This document shows, one piece after another, positions 1 to 10,000 of a stretch of DNA of 64,000 bases. The notes beneath the pieces were generated by a model that saw only the letters and a list, made by a program, of their open reading frames with translations, did no database searches and had not been told where the DNA came from. Source of the DNA: Pseudomonas sp. RIT288 (GTDB lineage: Bacteria > Pseudomonadota > Gammaproteobacteria > Pseudomonadales > Pseudomonadaceae); the NCBI RefSeq assembly GCF_000631985.1, contig NZ_JFYN01000043.1, forward strand, positions 246,223-310,222, written 5' to 3'. Positions within the stretch are counted from its first letter, which is position 1, and the number at the start of each line of letters is the position of its first letter. A program made the translations under genes and the position numbers.

Positions 1-2
1 TC

Positions 3-137
3 GATCGCAACCTGGTCAACATCCGTGATCTGGCCACGCAATCGGCCGCCGGCGCGAATCAGACCAGCGCCGCGACCCATGAACTGTCGCGCCTGGCGGT
101 GGATTTGAATGCCATGGTGGCGCGGTTTGTGATTTGA
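3..137 (+). CDS. Methyl-accepting chemotaxis protein, C-terminal fragment
   Basis: The frame is open from the left edge to a TGA at 135-137 and encodes about 44 residues. They are rich in Ala, Gln, Thr and Ser in a helical heptad pattern (NIRDLATQSAAGANQTSAAT, then a LSRLAVDLNAMVARF tail). This is the usual C-terminal end of a chemoreceptor signalling domain, after the conserved hairpin tip. The start and the sensing domain lie outside the window, so the ligand cannot be inferred. Confidence 0.75.
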   Translation, partial: DRNLVNIRDLATQSAAGANQTSAATHELSRLAVDLNAMVARFVI

Positions 138-178
138 CCTAGGGTGAAGGCTGGAGACCGCGCAATCAGGAGACGTGC

Positions 179-1366
179 ATGCGCTATTCAGCCTTGACCC
201 AACGAATCGCCGGGGAGGGAGCCGCTGCGTGGCAGATTCATGACCGAGCGCTGGAGCTGCGCGCCGAGGGAGTCGATATCCTGCTGTTGAGCGTGGGTGA
301 TCCGGATTTCGACACGCCGTTGCCGATCATCCATGGGGCGATCGACAGTCTGCTGGCCGGCGATACCCATTATTCTGACGTGCGTGGCCGCTTGGCGCTG
401 CGCAAATTGATCGCCGCCCGCCACCAGCGGCGCAGCGGTCAGGTGGTGGATGCCGAGCACGTGATCGTACTGCCCGGTGCGCAATGTGCGGTGTATTCGG
501 TCGCTCAATGCCTGTTGGACCCGGGTGACGAAGTGATCCTCGCCGAGCCGATGTACGTGACCTACGAGGGCGTGTTCGGCGCGTGCGGCGCGACGGTGGT
601 GCCGGTGCCGGTCAGGCCGGAAAATGGCTTTCGCGTTGACCCCGACGATGTCGCCGCGCGGATCACGCCGAAGACCCGCGCGATGTTGCTCAACAGTCCC
701 AACAATCCTTCCGGCGCAAGCCTGTCCCTGCTGATCTGGCAAGAGCTGGCGGCGTTGTGCGTGCGCCACGATTTGTGGCTGATCAGTGACGAGGTCTACA
801 GCGATCTGCTCTACGAAGGCGAACACATCAGCCCGGCGAGTCTGCCGGGTATGGCCGAACGCACGGCGACCATCAACAGTCTGTCGAAATCCCATGCCAT
901 GACCGGCTGGCGCATTGGCTGGTCGATCGGGCCGAAAGCGCTGGCCGAGCATCTTGTGAACCTGTCGTTGAGCATGTTGTTCGGCCTTCCGGACTTCGTG
1001 CAGAAAGCCGCGCAAGTGGCGCTGGAAAGTGATCTGCCGGAAGTGACGCAGATGCGTGACGAATACCGTTTGCGCCGCGATCTGGTGTGCGAGCGTTTGC
1101 GCGGCTGCCCGGGGCTGCGGCCGATCCGCCCGGATGGCGGGATGTTCGTGATGGTCGATGTGCGCCAGACCGGGTTTGGCGCGCAGGCGTTTGCCGAGCG
1201 TTTGCTGGAAGGTTACGGCGTGTCGGTGCTGGCGGGGGAGGCGTTCGGGCCAAGTGCGGCGGGGCATATCCGCATCGGGCTGGTGCTGGATCGGGTGAAA
1301 CTGGCGGATGCCTGTGCGCGGATTGCGTTGTGCGCGGTGCAGCTGTTGCAGGCGCGTAGTGCCTGA
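179..1366 (+). CDS. Class I/II PLP-dependent aminotransferase
   Basis: A 395-residue fold-type I aminotransferase, normal length for the family. Visible motifs are the SVGDPDFDTP substrate-loop segment (about 38-47), NNPSG (174-178), the D204/Y207 pair in SDEVYSD, the PLP-binding lysine K237 in SLSKSHAMTGWRIGW, and an Arg near the C-terminus (GHIRIGL) that should bind the substrate carboxylate. It resembles aspartate/aromatic or 'arginine-pyruvate'-type aminotransferases; the substrate is not determinable from sequence. GAGACGTG just upstream gives a usable ribosome site. It stands alone between the chemoreceptor gene and a REP pair. Confidence 0.85.
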   Translation: MRYSALTQRIAGEGAAAWQIHDRALELRAEGVDILLLSVGDPDFDTPLPIIHGAIDSLLAGDTHYSDVRGRLALRKLIAARHQRRSGQVVDAEHVIVLPGAQCAVYSVAQCLLDPGDEVILAEPMYVTYEGVFGACGATVVPVPVRPENGFRVDPDDVAARITPKTRAMLLNSPNNPSGASLSLLIWQELAALCVRHDLWLISDEVYSDLLYEGEHISPASLPGMAERTATINSLSKSHAMTGWRIGWSIGPKALAEHLVNLSLSMLFGLPDFVQKAAQVALESDLPEVTQMRDEYRLRRDLVCERLRGCPGLRPIRPDGGMFVMVDVRQTGFGAQAFAERLLEGYGVSVLAGEAFGPSAAGHIRIGLVLDRVKLADACARIALCAVQLLQARSA

Positions 1367-1393
1367 TGGTTTCGTATTGCCTGAACTGGCCTC

Positions 1394-1458
1394 ATCGCGA
1401 GCAGGCTCACTCCTACAAGTGAAATGCATTCCCCTGTAGGAGTGAGTCTGCTCGCGAT
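1394..1458. repeat. REP-like inverted pair (family A, copy 1)
   Basis: Two inverted 24-bp arms, ATCGCGAGCAGGCTCACTCC.. at 1394-1417 and its near-complement at 1435-1458, around a 17-bp loop. The pair lies between the converging aminotransferase and kguD genes, where it may act as a bidirectional transcription stop. Confidence 0.85.
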
Positions 1459-1483
1459 GGCGATCGGACAAGCACGGAAGATC

Positions 1484-2467
1484 TCAGCCCTGCCAAGCCC
1501 CCGGATTCACCAGATTCACCGGCTTCTCCCCAGCCAACGCCGCCAGCAGATTGTCCACCGCACACCGCGCCATCGCCTCCCGCGTTTCATGCGTCGCCGA
1601 ACCCATGTGCGGCGTTGCCACCACATTGTTCAGCTGCAACAACGGCGAATCATGATTCAGCGGTTCACGCTCGAATACATCCAGCCCCGCCGCGCGAATT
1701 CGCTGATGGCGCAACGCTTCGATCATTGCTGCCTCATCCACCACTTTGCCGCGAGAGATATTGATGAAGATGCTCTCGGGGCGCATCAACGCAAATTGCT
1801 CGGTGCCGATCAGACCTTCGGTCTGCGCAGTCAGCGGCAGGGTCAGGCAGATGAAATCCGCCTCTTGCAGCAGCCCTTCAAGGCTACGGTACTGCGCGTC
1901 AAAACGCGCCTCGACTGCCGGTTTGCGCGACTGGCTGTGATAGAGCACCGGCATGCCAAAACCGAAATGCCCGCGCTGCGCCAGCGCTTCGCCGATGCGG
2001 CCCATGCCGATGATACCCAGGGTCTTGCCATGCACGTCGGTGCCGAAATGCGCCGGGCCGATGTTGCGATGCCACTGGCCGCTGCGCACCATATTCGCCA
2101 GCTCTACCACGCGCCGGGCCGTAGCGAGGATCAAGGCGAAACCGGTGTCGGCGGTGGTTTCGGTGAGCACATCCGGGGTGTTACTGAGGAGGATCTTGCG
2201 CCGGGTCAGGTAATCGATGTCGTAGTTGTCGACGCCTACCGAAACGCTGGCAATCGCCTGCAGTTGCGGCGCGAGGTCAAGCAGCGCGGCGTCGAGTTTG
2301 AGGCTGGCGCCGAGCAAACCGTGGGCGCCGGGCAGGGCGTCACGCAGCTTCATCAGACCGTCGGCGTCGAGGCTTTCGATCAACGTCACTTCACACTGTT
2401 GCTGCAGACGCGTCATCAGCGTCGGCGAGAGTTTCTTGTACAGCACGACTTGCTTTTTCATGGGCAA
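1484..2467 (-). CDS. kguD: 2-ketogluconate-6-phosphate reductase (D-2-hydroxyacid dehydrogenase family)
   Basis: A 327-residue D-isomer 2-hydroxyacid dehydrogenase. The NAD(P)-binding glycine motif is GIIGMGRIGEAL (about 148-159). The catalytic Arg lies in NISRGKVVDE and the catalytic His in ATPHMGSAT. By family it reduces 2-keto-6-phosphogluconate to 6-phosphogluconate, feeding the Entner-Doudoroff route. The assignment as KguD rather than a general glyoxylate/hydroxypyruvate reductase rests on its place as last gene of a kguE-kguK-kguT-kguD operon, 8 bp after kguT. It is cytosolic. Confidence 0.88.
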   Translation of the reverse strand: MPMKKQVVLYKKLSPTLMTRLQQQCEVTLIESLDADGLMKLRDALPGAHGLLGASLKLDAALLDLAPQLQAIASVSVGVDNYDIDYLTRRKILLSNTPDVLTETTADTGFALILATARRVVELANMVRSGQWHRNIGPAHFGTDVHGKTLGIIGMGRIGEALAQRGHFGFGMPVLYHSQSRKPAVEARFDAQYRSLEGLLQEADFICLTLPLTAQTEGLIGTEQFALMRPESIFINISRGKVVDEAAMIEALRHQRIRAAGLDVFEREPLNHDSPLLQLNNVVATPHMGSATHETREAMARCAVDNLLAALAGEKPVNLVNPGAWQG

Positions 2468-2475
2468 AAATCTCT

Positions 2476-3774
2476 TCAGGAATGCGCCGGCACGGGACGC
2501 GTGGCAACGGCTTTGGCCACGACGCGGTCACTGGCGCCAGGCTTGAGAAAAATCGTCAGCACCACCGACAGCAGCAACGCGCCGCTCATCAGCAGGTACG
2601 AGGCACCGGGTGAACCGGTGGAGCTGTTCAGGTAGCCGACCAGGTACGAGCCGCCGAACGAACCGAGCGCACCCATGCTGTTGATCAGCGCCATGGCCCC
2701 TCCGGCAACGTTGGCCGGCAGGATCTCCGGAACGATGGCGAAGAACGGCCCGTAAGGCGCGTACATGCAAGCACCGGCGATCACCAGCAACGTGTACGAC
2801 CACCAGAAATGTTCCGCGCCCAAGGCGTAGGAGCCGTAGAACGCAATGGAGGCGATCAGCAGTGGCGGCCAGACGAAGCGTTTGCGCTTCTGCAGTTTGT
2901 CCGAACCCCACGACACCGCGAGCATGCCGATCACCGCCGCCAGATACGGCAGCGCCGACAGCCAGCCGGCCTCGATCATGTCCATTTGCGCGCCGGCCTT
3001 GAGGATCGACGGCAACCACAGTACGAAGCCGTAGACGCCGATGCTCCAGCAGAAAAACTGCAGCGCCAGAATGATCACCTTCGGCGAACGGAACGCTTCG
3101 GCGTAGTTCTTCACCGCTTTGATGCCGACCTGTTCGGCGGCGAGGGCGCTTTCCAGGTCATGCTTTTCCTGCTCGCTAAGCCACTTGGCCTGAGCGGGAC
3201 GATCATCGGCCAGCTTCCACCAGATAAATGCCCAAAGCACCGCCGGCAAGCCTTCGATGATGAACATCCAGCGCCAGCTGAAGTGCTGCACCAGATAGCC
3301 CGAGACCACCGACATCCACAGCATGGTTACCGGGTTGCCGAGGATCAGAAAGGTGTTGGCCCGCGAGCGTTCGGCGCGGGTGAACCAGTGGCACAGGTAG
3401 ACCAGCATCGCCGGCATCACCGCGGCTTCGACCACGCCGAGCATGAAGCGGATCACGATCAGCCAGTAGGCGTTTGACACCACACCCGTCAGGGTGGCGA
3501 GGCCGCCCCAGAAAATCAGGCTGAAGAAAATCAGCTTCTTCACGCTGTGCTTCTGCGCGTAGATCGCACCCGGCACCTGGAAGAAAAAGTAGCCGAGGAA
3601 AAACAGCGCGCCGAGCAATGAAGACAGGCCCGGGGTGATCATCAGGTCGGCGGCCATGCCGGACGCGGCGGCGAAGCCGTAGTTGGCGCGATCCAGATAC
3701 GCCAGGCTGTAGGTGATGAACACGATCGGCATGATGTACCACCAGCGGCGGGCGGCGAGGGTTGCGGTTTTCAT
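2476..3774 (-). CDS. kguT: 2-ketogluconate transporter, MFS (anion:cation symporter type)
   Basis: A 432-residue major facilitator protein with about 12 hydrophobic segments and the ACS-type signature YLDRANYGFA (about 26-35), as in hexuronate/tartrate transporters. It probably brings 2-ketogluconate across the inner membrane, since the flanking genes are the 2-ketogluconate kinase and reductase. The ATG is preceded by GGAGCAACACC. A 97-bp gap to kguK holds one arm of a REP pair, the only break in an otherwise tight operon. Confidence 0.88.
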   Translation of the reverse strand: MKTATLAARRWWYIMPIVFITYSLAYLDRANYGFAAASGMAADLMITPGLSSLLGALFFLGYFFFQVPGAIYAQKHSVKKLIFFSLIFWGGLATLTGVVSNAYWLIVIRFMLGVVEAAVMPAMLVYLCHWFTRAERSRANTFLILGNPVTMLWMSVVSGYLVQHFSWRWMFIIEGLPAVLWAFIWWKLADDRPAQAKWLSEQEKHDLESALAAEQVGIKAVKNYAEAFRSPKVIILALQFFCWSIGVYGFVLWLPSILKAGAQMDMIEAGWLSALPYLAAVIGMLAVSWGSDKLQKRKRFVWPPLLIASIAFYGSYALGAEHFWWSYTLLVIAGACMYAPYGPFFAIVPEILPANVAGGAMALINSMGALGSFGGSYLVGYLNSSTGSPGASYLLMSGALLLSVVLTIFLKPGASDRVVAKAVATRPVPAHS

Positions 3775-3843
3775 GGTGTTGCTCCTGAGCTTGTTGTTTT
3801 TGTCGCAGCAGGTTCAAATTTTTGCGCTGATCAAGCGGGCCTC

Positions 3844-3936
3844 TTCGCGAGCAGGCTCGCTTCTACAAGGGTTATGTGTTTGCCGTTGCACCTGTGACTA
3901 GCGCAGATCCAATGTAGGAGTGAGCCTGCTCGCGAT
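3844..3936. repeat. REP-like inverted pair overlapping the kguK 3' end (family A, copy 2)
   Basis: Left arm 3844-3868 (TTCGCGAGCAGGCTCGCTTC..) is intergenic. Right arm 3913-3936 lies inside kguK and encodes the residues REQAHSYI near its C-terminus. The loop carries the kguK stop codon at 3872-3874. Confidence 0.85.
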
Positions 3937-4879
3937 CAGCGGCCTCGAATTCAGCGATCAGTTCGGACCGGGTCGGCAACCCCTCCATGTCCCCGCGACT
4001 CTGCACCGCCCGACTGCCAATCCAGTTCGCGCGTTGCACCGCCTCGGCAAAGCTCTGATGCTCCAGCAGGGCACTGATCATGCCGACGGCAAATCCGTCG
4101 CCCGCACCCACGGTGTCGACCACGTTGGCCACCGGCACCCCGGCGACAACCCCCTGATCCAGTTGCGTGCGGTAATAGGCACCTTGCGGCCCCAACTTGA
4201 TCGCCACGGCTTCGGCACCCTGATCGAGATAGAACGCCGCGATGTCCGCCGGATCTTCGAACCCGGTCAGCAGCCGACCTTCGCTCAAACCCGGAAAAAC
4301 CCAATGGGCGAGGGCGGCGAGGCGATTGATCTCGCGGATCATCTCTTGCTCGCTGGCCCACAGGCTCGGGCGCAAGTTGGGGTCGAACGACACGCTGCGC
4401 CCGGCATGGCGCATGCGCGTCATCAGCTCGAACGACATTTCCCGAGCGCTCGCTGACAACGCCGGTGGGATCCCGGTGGCGTGCAGGTGACGGGCACCGA
4501 GCAAGGTACTGTTGATCGACTGCACGGACAGATGACTGGCCGCCGAACCGCGGCGGAAATACTCGACCTGCGGGTCGCTGCCGTCGTCGGTGCGCGACTT
4601 GAACTGGAAACCGGTCGGATGCGCGCTGTCGACTGCGACGTGACTGCAATCCAGACCTTCGCTGGCCAACGTTTCCACCACAAAGCGTCCAAGCGAATCG
4701 GCGCCGACCCGGCTCAGCCACGCCACATTGAAACCCAGACGCGACAGGCCGATCGCCACGTTGCTGTCGGCGCCGGCAATGCGCCGGTGGAAGTGTTCGA
4801 CTTTGGCCAGATCACCGGTTTGCTCGGCGACCAGCATCGCCATGGTTTCACCGAACGACAGAATATCGAGATCAGACAT
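3872..4879 (-). CDS. kguK: 2-ketogluconate kinase (PfkB family)
   Basis: A 335-residue ribokinase/PfkB-family sugar kinase. It begins MSDLDILSFGETMAMLV and has the C-terminal PfkB signature DTVGAGDGFAVGMISALL with the catalytic Asp. It phosphorylates 2-ketogluconate at C6. The ATG at 4879 was chosen over an upstream in-frame start because it has GGAGCC seven to eight bases upstream and overlaps the kguE stop by 8 bp (ATGTCTGA), implying translational coupling. The last ~20 residues (REQAHSYIGSALV..) are encoded by a REP arm and read as an acquired tail, not as part of the kinase fold. Confidence 0.88.
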   Translation of the reverse strand: MSDLDILSFGETMAMLVAEQTGDLAKVEHFHRRIAGADSNVAIGLSRLGFNVAWLSRVGADSLGRFVVETLASEGLDCSHVAVDSAHPTGFQFKSRTDDGSDPQVEYFRRGSAASHLSVQSINSTLLGARHLHATGIPPALSASAREMSFELMTRMRHAGRSVSFDPNLRPSLWASEQEMIREINRLAALAHWVFPGLSEGRLLTGFEDPADIAAFYLDQGAEAVAIKLGPQGAYYRTQLDQGVVAGVPVANVVDTVGAGDGFAVGMISALLEHQSFAEAVQRANWIGSRAVQSRGDMEGLPTRSELIAEFEAADREQAHSYIGSALVTGATANT

Positions 4880-5654
4880 GAGCAGGCTCCAGGCGCGATT
4901 GACCAAGGCGGGCGAGGGCGGCGACGTGCTCGGTGGTCAGTGCCACCAGGTCATCGCCCTGCAACGGGTATTCGGCGGCACGCATAACGCCTTGGGTCAT
5001 GTGCCGCAGCAGTTGTTCCCACAAATGCAGGTCGCTGACGGCCGGTGGCACGGCGACCAGTTTGCCGTCGGGACGCCGGGCCACGGCTTTGCAGTGCACA
5101 TAGCCGACATGGCGTCCGAGCAGGCGTGCGGCGTTGGCGGCGGACTGGTCCTGCCACTGCCAGTTGCCGATATCGAACGTCATCTTGATCGGCAAATCAT
5201 GCTGCTCGACCGCCGCGAAAAAGCGCTGGAACGGCTCGATGCGGCCGCCATGCAAGGTCTGATCGTTTTCCACCAGGAGTAGCACCGGGCTGTTGTCCAG
5301 CAGTTGTTTCAGCACCTGCAGATCACAGTTGTCGGTGAAGTAACCGAGCGAGACTTTCAGCCATTTCGAGCCAAACGCCTCTGCATGTTGCAGGGCGCTG
5401 ATCAACTCGGGATTGGGCCGCGCCTGACCGGCGAGCCACAGTTCGCTCGGCGAGGAATAGATGCTTTGCAGGCCCTGCGCCCGGGTGGCGGCCTGCAGTT
5501 GCGCCGGCACTTCGCGGGTCAGCAACTCTTCGCGCCATTCGATGCGATCAGCGCCGGCAGCGGCCAGCACGTCGATGAAAAAATCCTGCCCGCGTTGGCG
5601 CACAAGCTCGGCACCGTAGCTGGACAGACTGATGGAAACGGCAGGTTTATTCAT
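4872..5654 (-). CDS. kguE: KguE, sugar phosphate isomerase/epimerase-like protein
   Basis: A 260-residue TIM-barrel protein of the xylose isomerase-like/AP-endonuclease 2 superfamily. Metal-site candidates include E in LLVENDQTLHGG, D in MTFDIGNWQW and H in VGYVHCKAV. It is the first gene of the 2-ketogluconate operon; its exact step is not settled by sequence. The start has AGAGGTAG upstream, and the PtxS operator lies only 13 bp before the ATG, so repressor binding would sit over the initiation region. Confidence 0.85.
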   Translation of the reverse strand: MNKPAVSISLSSYGAELVRQRGQDFFIDVLAAAGADRIEWREELLTREVPAQLQAATRAQGLQSIYSSPSELWLAGQARPNPELISALQHAEAFGSKWLKVSLGYFTDNCDLQVLKQLLDNSPVLLLVENDQTLHGGRIEPFQRFFAAVEQHDLPIKMTFDIGNWQWQDQSAANAARLLGRHVGYVHCKAVARRPDGKLVAVPPAVSDLHLWEQLLRHMTQGVMRAAEYPLQGDDLVALTTEHVAALARLGQSRLEPAHV

Positions 5655-5667
5655 TGTTATCTACCTC

Positions 5668-5681
5668 TGAAACCGGTTTCA
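5668..5681. promoter_or_regulatory. PtxS operator of the kgu operon
   Basis: The perfect 14-bp palindrome TGAAACCGGTTTCA, 13 bp upstream of the kguE start. The same 14 bp recur at 6885-6898 before ptxS. It matches the known PtxS site in Pseudomonas; PtxS releases DNA when it binds 2-ketogluconate. Confidence 0.9.
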
Positions 5682-5730
5682 TTTTTGTTCAAAAAAAATC
5701 TGATGGATCTTTGTCGGTCTTTCGGGCGCC

Positions 5731-5796
5731 ATCGCGAGCAGGCTCACTCCTACATTTGGAATGCCCCACCCCTGTAGGAGTGAGCCTGCTCGCGAT
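5731..5796. repeat. REP-like inverted pair (family A, copy 3)
   Basis: Arms ATCGCGAGCAGGCTCACTCC.. from 5731 and the inverse ending at 5796, between the ptxS stop and the kguE operator. It may insulate the kgu promoter from ptxS read-through. Confidence 0.85.
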
Positions 5797-5809
5797 GGCG
5801 TAGTGAACA

Positions 5810-6835
5810 TCACCGCAAAAGCCCTCGGGTAGAACCGCGCTCAACCAACACCGGCGCAAAATCCAGCTTGCGGGTGACCTCGACATCCCCCCGCAAGCGC
5901 TTCAACAGACACTCAAACGCCCGCGCACCAATCTCGGCCGTCGGCTGGGCGAGTGCGGTAATGCCGCTGCCGACCAACGGGTACCAATCCAGATCATCCA
6001 GGGCAATCAGCCCGACATCCTCGAACAATCGGCAACCGATGTCGCGCAAGGCCAAGGTGCAGGCCAGCGCTGCCACGCCGTTGGCGCAGAACAGTGCTTT
6101 AGGCCCGCCAGCCGGTGTGTTTAAAAAGGTTTGCAGGTGAGTGGCGAGTGCGTCGCCGGTTTCCAGCACGGCCCCGGTCAATCCGGAGCGCTGGGCAATC
6201 TGCGTCTGAAAACTGCTGACCCGCTCGATCCGCGAACTGGTGCCGTCATAAGGTTCAGTCACCAGCAATACATCGCTATAGCCACGCTGTTCAAGGTGCG
6301 TCAGGGCCATTTCGACCGCCTGCGGGTTGTTCAGCCCGAGCATGTCGCTGTCGAGGCCATCGACCTTGCGATCCACCAACACCAGCGGCATTTCGCGATG
6401 CAGTTCGTGGAGTTCATCACGGTGATGGCCGAGGGTGTTCACGATCAGCCCTTCGATGTTGTACGAACGCAACAGCGCCAGATGTTGGCGTTCCTGTTCG
6501 TCGTCGCGGTCGGTGTTGCACACCACCAGGCTGTAACCATGCGCACGGCAGGCGGTTTCCACCCCGTGCATCACGGCAATCGAATAAGGGTTGCGGATAT
6601 CGGCCACCAGCATGCCGATCAGGCGGGTGCGCCCGCGTTTAAGGCCACGGGCCATCTGGTTGGGGCGATAACCCAGTTCGGCAATTGCCTGCTCGATGCG
6701 CAAGGCGATGGTATCGGAGAGCAGGGCGCGGTCATCGCCGATAAAGCGCGAGACGCTGGCCTTGGAGACGCCGGCGCGTTCGGCGACATCGAGCATGGTC
6801 ACGCGGCTGCGCTGGGCGGCGGAGAAATCGTTCAT
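5810..6835 (-). CDS. ptxS: LacI-family repressor of 2-ketogluconate catabolism
   Basis: A 341-residue LacI/GalR regulator. The N-terminal helix-turn-helix is VTMLDVAERAGVSKASVSRF, with a hinge helix at RPNQMARGLKRGRT, followed by a periplasmic-binding-protein-like effector domain. The start at MNDFSAAQRSR (6835) was preferred to an ATG at 6874 because it gives the usual ~340-residue length and leaves the operator (6885-6898) 50 bp upstream in a normal promoter position. By homology it represses the kgu genes and itself and responds to 2-ketogluconate. Transcribed in the same direction as kguEKTD but separated by a REP pair. Confidence 0.9.
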   Translation of the reverse strand: MNDFSAAQRSRVTMLDVAERAGVSKASVSRFIGDDRALLSDTIALRIEQAIAELGYRPNQMARGLKRGRTRLIGMLVADIRNPYSIAVMHGVETACRAHGYSLVVCNTDRDDEQERQHLALLRSYNIEGLIVNTLGHHRDELHELHREMPLVLVDRKVDGLDSDMLGLNNPQAVEMALTHLEQRGYSDVLLVTEPYDGTSSRIERVSSFQTQIAQRSGLTGAVLETGDALATHLQTFLNTPAGGPKALFCANGVAALACTLALRDIGCRLFEDVGLIALDDLDWYPLVGSGITALAQPTAEIGARAFECLLKRLRGDVEVTRKLDFAPVLVERGSTRGLLR

Positions 6836-6884
6836 GGGGCGATCTTCTTGTTTTGAATGAGCAAACGGTGCCATTGCCTGACAA

Positions 6885-6898
6885 TGAAACCGGTTTCA
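6885..6898. promoter_or_regulatory. PtxS operator in front of ptxS
   Basis: The perfect palindrome TGAAACCGGTTTCA, identical to the kguE operator, implying autoregulation of ptxS. Confidence 0.88.
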
Positions 6899-6986
6899 GA
6901 GAACTACATCTGCTGAGTTGTCGTCAAGTTTTTCCAGATGATCGAGACGAGCTGTGCCTTTTAAAACCGACGAGCGGTTGAATAAC

Positions 6987-7002
6987 CTGTCAGATATGAC
7001 AG
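6987..7002. promoter_or_regulatory. Shared palindrome, copy 1 (CTGTCA-N4-TGACAG)
   Basis: CTGTCAGATATGACAG, 68 bp before the start at 7070. The same arms recur at 13509-13524 and 15327-15342, each upstream of a gene of unknown function. Probably a binding site for one regulator; the regulator is not identified. Confidence 0.55.
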
Positions 7003-7069
7003 TAGGCGAGGAGGTCTGATGCGCGTCTAATTTCACCAAGGCAGGCGTATCGCACTTTCAGGAAAAGAC

Positions 7070-10000
7070 ATGTCGTCATTCAAAAACAGCGAACATATCG
7101 GCGTGTTGGCCGTGCCCCTGTCGATCGAGGGGGTGGGGGCCGATGGTGTACTTCCTCCAACCGCCTCGACTGATGGCGCCAGGTTACTGATTCCTTTATG
7201 GAAAGATCCATCGGTTAAACCGGGGAAAAGCGATCTGCTGGAAATCTGGGTAACCGAACCGGATGCCACTACTGAAGAGTTGTTCTATAGCAATCCGTTT
7301 CCGGTTCCGGTTGCCGTGGGTTATCCCGGGGTCTTTTTGTTACCGGCGCGATTTTTACAGCGAGACGGCAATATTGTTCTGCGATACCGGAACACGTTGG
7401 GGGATAACGGAAATGAAGATACTTCACTTCCACAAACGTTCATTGTTCGGCGTCCGGTCCCGATAAATCTCGCAGAACCCACATTTCCCCATGCCACGTT
7501 ATGGGGATATCTCAATTGCAATTCGACTCCAAAGTTGTGGGAGGAAGTGTGGGTCGATGTCGAGGCTCAACCAGGTCGCTTCCTGGCCAATGATGTGTGT
7601 GTTCTGGAGTGGGAAGGGTTCGAGAGCCTCAACGGAGTCAGGCCGATCCCATTCACTGCGCTGGAAGTCAAAAAAACTCTGACCCAGGGAGAGGCTGACA
7701 ATGGGCCTCTTTTTATACTCGGAAGCGATAAATACGAGCGCTATATAAAGCCGATGGAAAGAAGTTCATCCGCATTGGCCCGTTACACGCTTTACCGAAA
7801 TGGTATCGCCCTGGGGCGCTCGCCAATTGGTTTGGTAAAAATTGACCGGGTCATTCCAGGATCCAACCTTTCTTGCGGTCCGGCATCGGTCGCAGGGTTA
7901 GATGCGAATGACACAGATGCCTTGGCGTTAAATGAAACCGACAGTGCTGAAGCGTTAGTCCCGGAAACTTGCAGATTGCCGTCGCACGCTTCTTCGTTGG
8001 GCAACAACGTTGATAGTTCAATGAAACACTCACTGATGGAGTTTTCAAAAATGAATATGCAGTTTAATGCAGGCGGCATTCTGGCTTTACCACCGGTTAT
8101 CGAGGGCCAACTGGCGGACAAGCGGTTGACTCACAAACAACTCAGAGAAGACCGGCTGCTGAAAGTCACGCTGGCGGACGTTCCTGACAAAGGTCCTGAG
8201 GGGGCGATGAAAATCGACCTGCATGTGTTTCCCAAAGGAGCGATCATCGAGGTCGACTCGACAGACCCGACGTTCATCGTTGCGAGCAAAAACAGAAGCG
8301 ATCAGCCGGGGGGGGATTGGAGCTTCCCGATCGAGTTCGATGTGCCAGTCACCTCCTTGATTGAAAAATTTCATATAGCGGGCGATTACACTTCCTATGA
8401 ATTTGCATTCGTCATTATTGATATCTTCGAAAACCCGGACACCACTGAAAAACCGTATGCCGAGGCGCTGGTCGACCTCACTGCACCGTATCAACGCCAG
8501 CCGGGCGGTTCCAATGGTACTGGTACTCGGCCGACGCTGCTGACACTGGGGGCCACTGTACCCGCGATCATCAATGATGCCTGGTTGACCGACCCTGCCA
8601 ATGCCGGTGGATTGAACCTGGAAATCCCTCATGTCTACCAGAAGTTCGAAGCAGATCTGGATGAGTGCGTCTTCTATATTTCTCAATTGACAACTTTTCT
8701 TTTGATGTCAGCTGAAACGCATGCATTCAAAGGTTTTTTACCGGCCAGTGGGATTATCAATATCCCCTTGAGTTTTTTGAGCGGATTGACAGAGGGAACT
8801 TACTATTATTCTTACAACCTGAAAGATCAACCAGGCAACATCAGTAACAACGCCGCGATTACCACACTGTTCCAACGTATTGTTACGCCAGCCCCGATTC
8901 TTGCGCCAGCGCGAATTCCGGTCACCGGTACCAATGGAGGTATTGCGCTCAATCTGACGACGGCGAATCCACCTCCAACGAAAGCCATCATGGAAATCGA
9001 TTTTCCAATCAATTCGATCCCAGGGGATCGCATCATTCCGTACCTGTCGTCCGACGCCGGACTATTTCAGTTGCCGGAGCAGCCAATCCCGCCGGTGGGC
9101 ACAGCGGGGCCGCTGCTTTTCAATCTGGATTACGCCACGCTTGCCGATGTTTTTGGCGACGCCAACAATTCAAACGAGGTGGAGTTCCAGTACTGGTTTG
9201 AACTGAGTCGTCCAACCATTACGCCGAACCCGGTATCACCCTCCGCAGACGGCTTGATCGATTTTGCTTACGCAGGGCCTGAACAGCCGAATATACCTGA
9301 GCTGGAAAACCCCAACATTCGCGATCGCGATGTGGTGGTACAGGGCGCGGGTACACCGGTGCCAGCCCCCAACACCCTGGGCCCGGCGCAAGCCGGATTG
9401 GACGCAGTGATGAACTGGCAGATCTGGACTGACCCCAACCGCCCTGTCACCGGACGAGAAATCGTCAAGTTCTATTATCAGGGCAAGCAGGTCGGGGAAC
9501 CGGTGCCGGTACGCCTCGGTGATACAACTGTCTCCACCGTGTTGCGTTGGGCGACAATCCTTGCCGAAGGCAACGGCATCGGAGCAGATGCCAGACAAGC
9601 CTTTATCACCGTGGAATACCCTGGCAGTCCCAACGTGATGAAGCAGCAAGTCCCCACCAGGGTCAACGTGACAGCGATTGTCATCAACCTGCCTGCACCC
9701 CAAATCGTGGCCTCTGCGTTCCGTGGAGCAACCGGTACATTGATTCCTGAGCGTGTCATCACCAGTATCAACTGCCCGAGCTTAAACCACCCGAGCGTGG
9801 TGAACGGTGCGATGCCGCCTTATTTGCCGCGCCAGCTACGAATCCGTGTGCGGCGTGATGCCAACATTCCGACTGGTGCGGTGGTGAATCTTGACTTTGA
9901 AGGTCGAACCACCAATGCCGTGGGGGCGCCGGCTATTCCTGCCACGCACATTACCCGTTCGGCGCCGATGCCACCGACAGGCGATCTGGAGTTCAGGCTG

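Noticed and set aside
1424..2635. A 403-codon plus-strand open frame across kguD
   Set aside because: It starts in a REP arm and runs antisense to a clear dehydrogenase.
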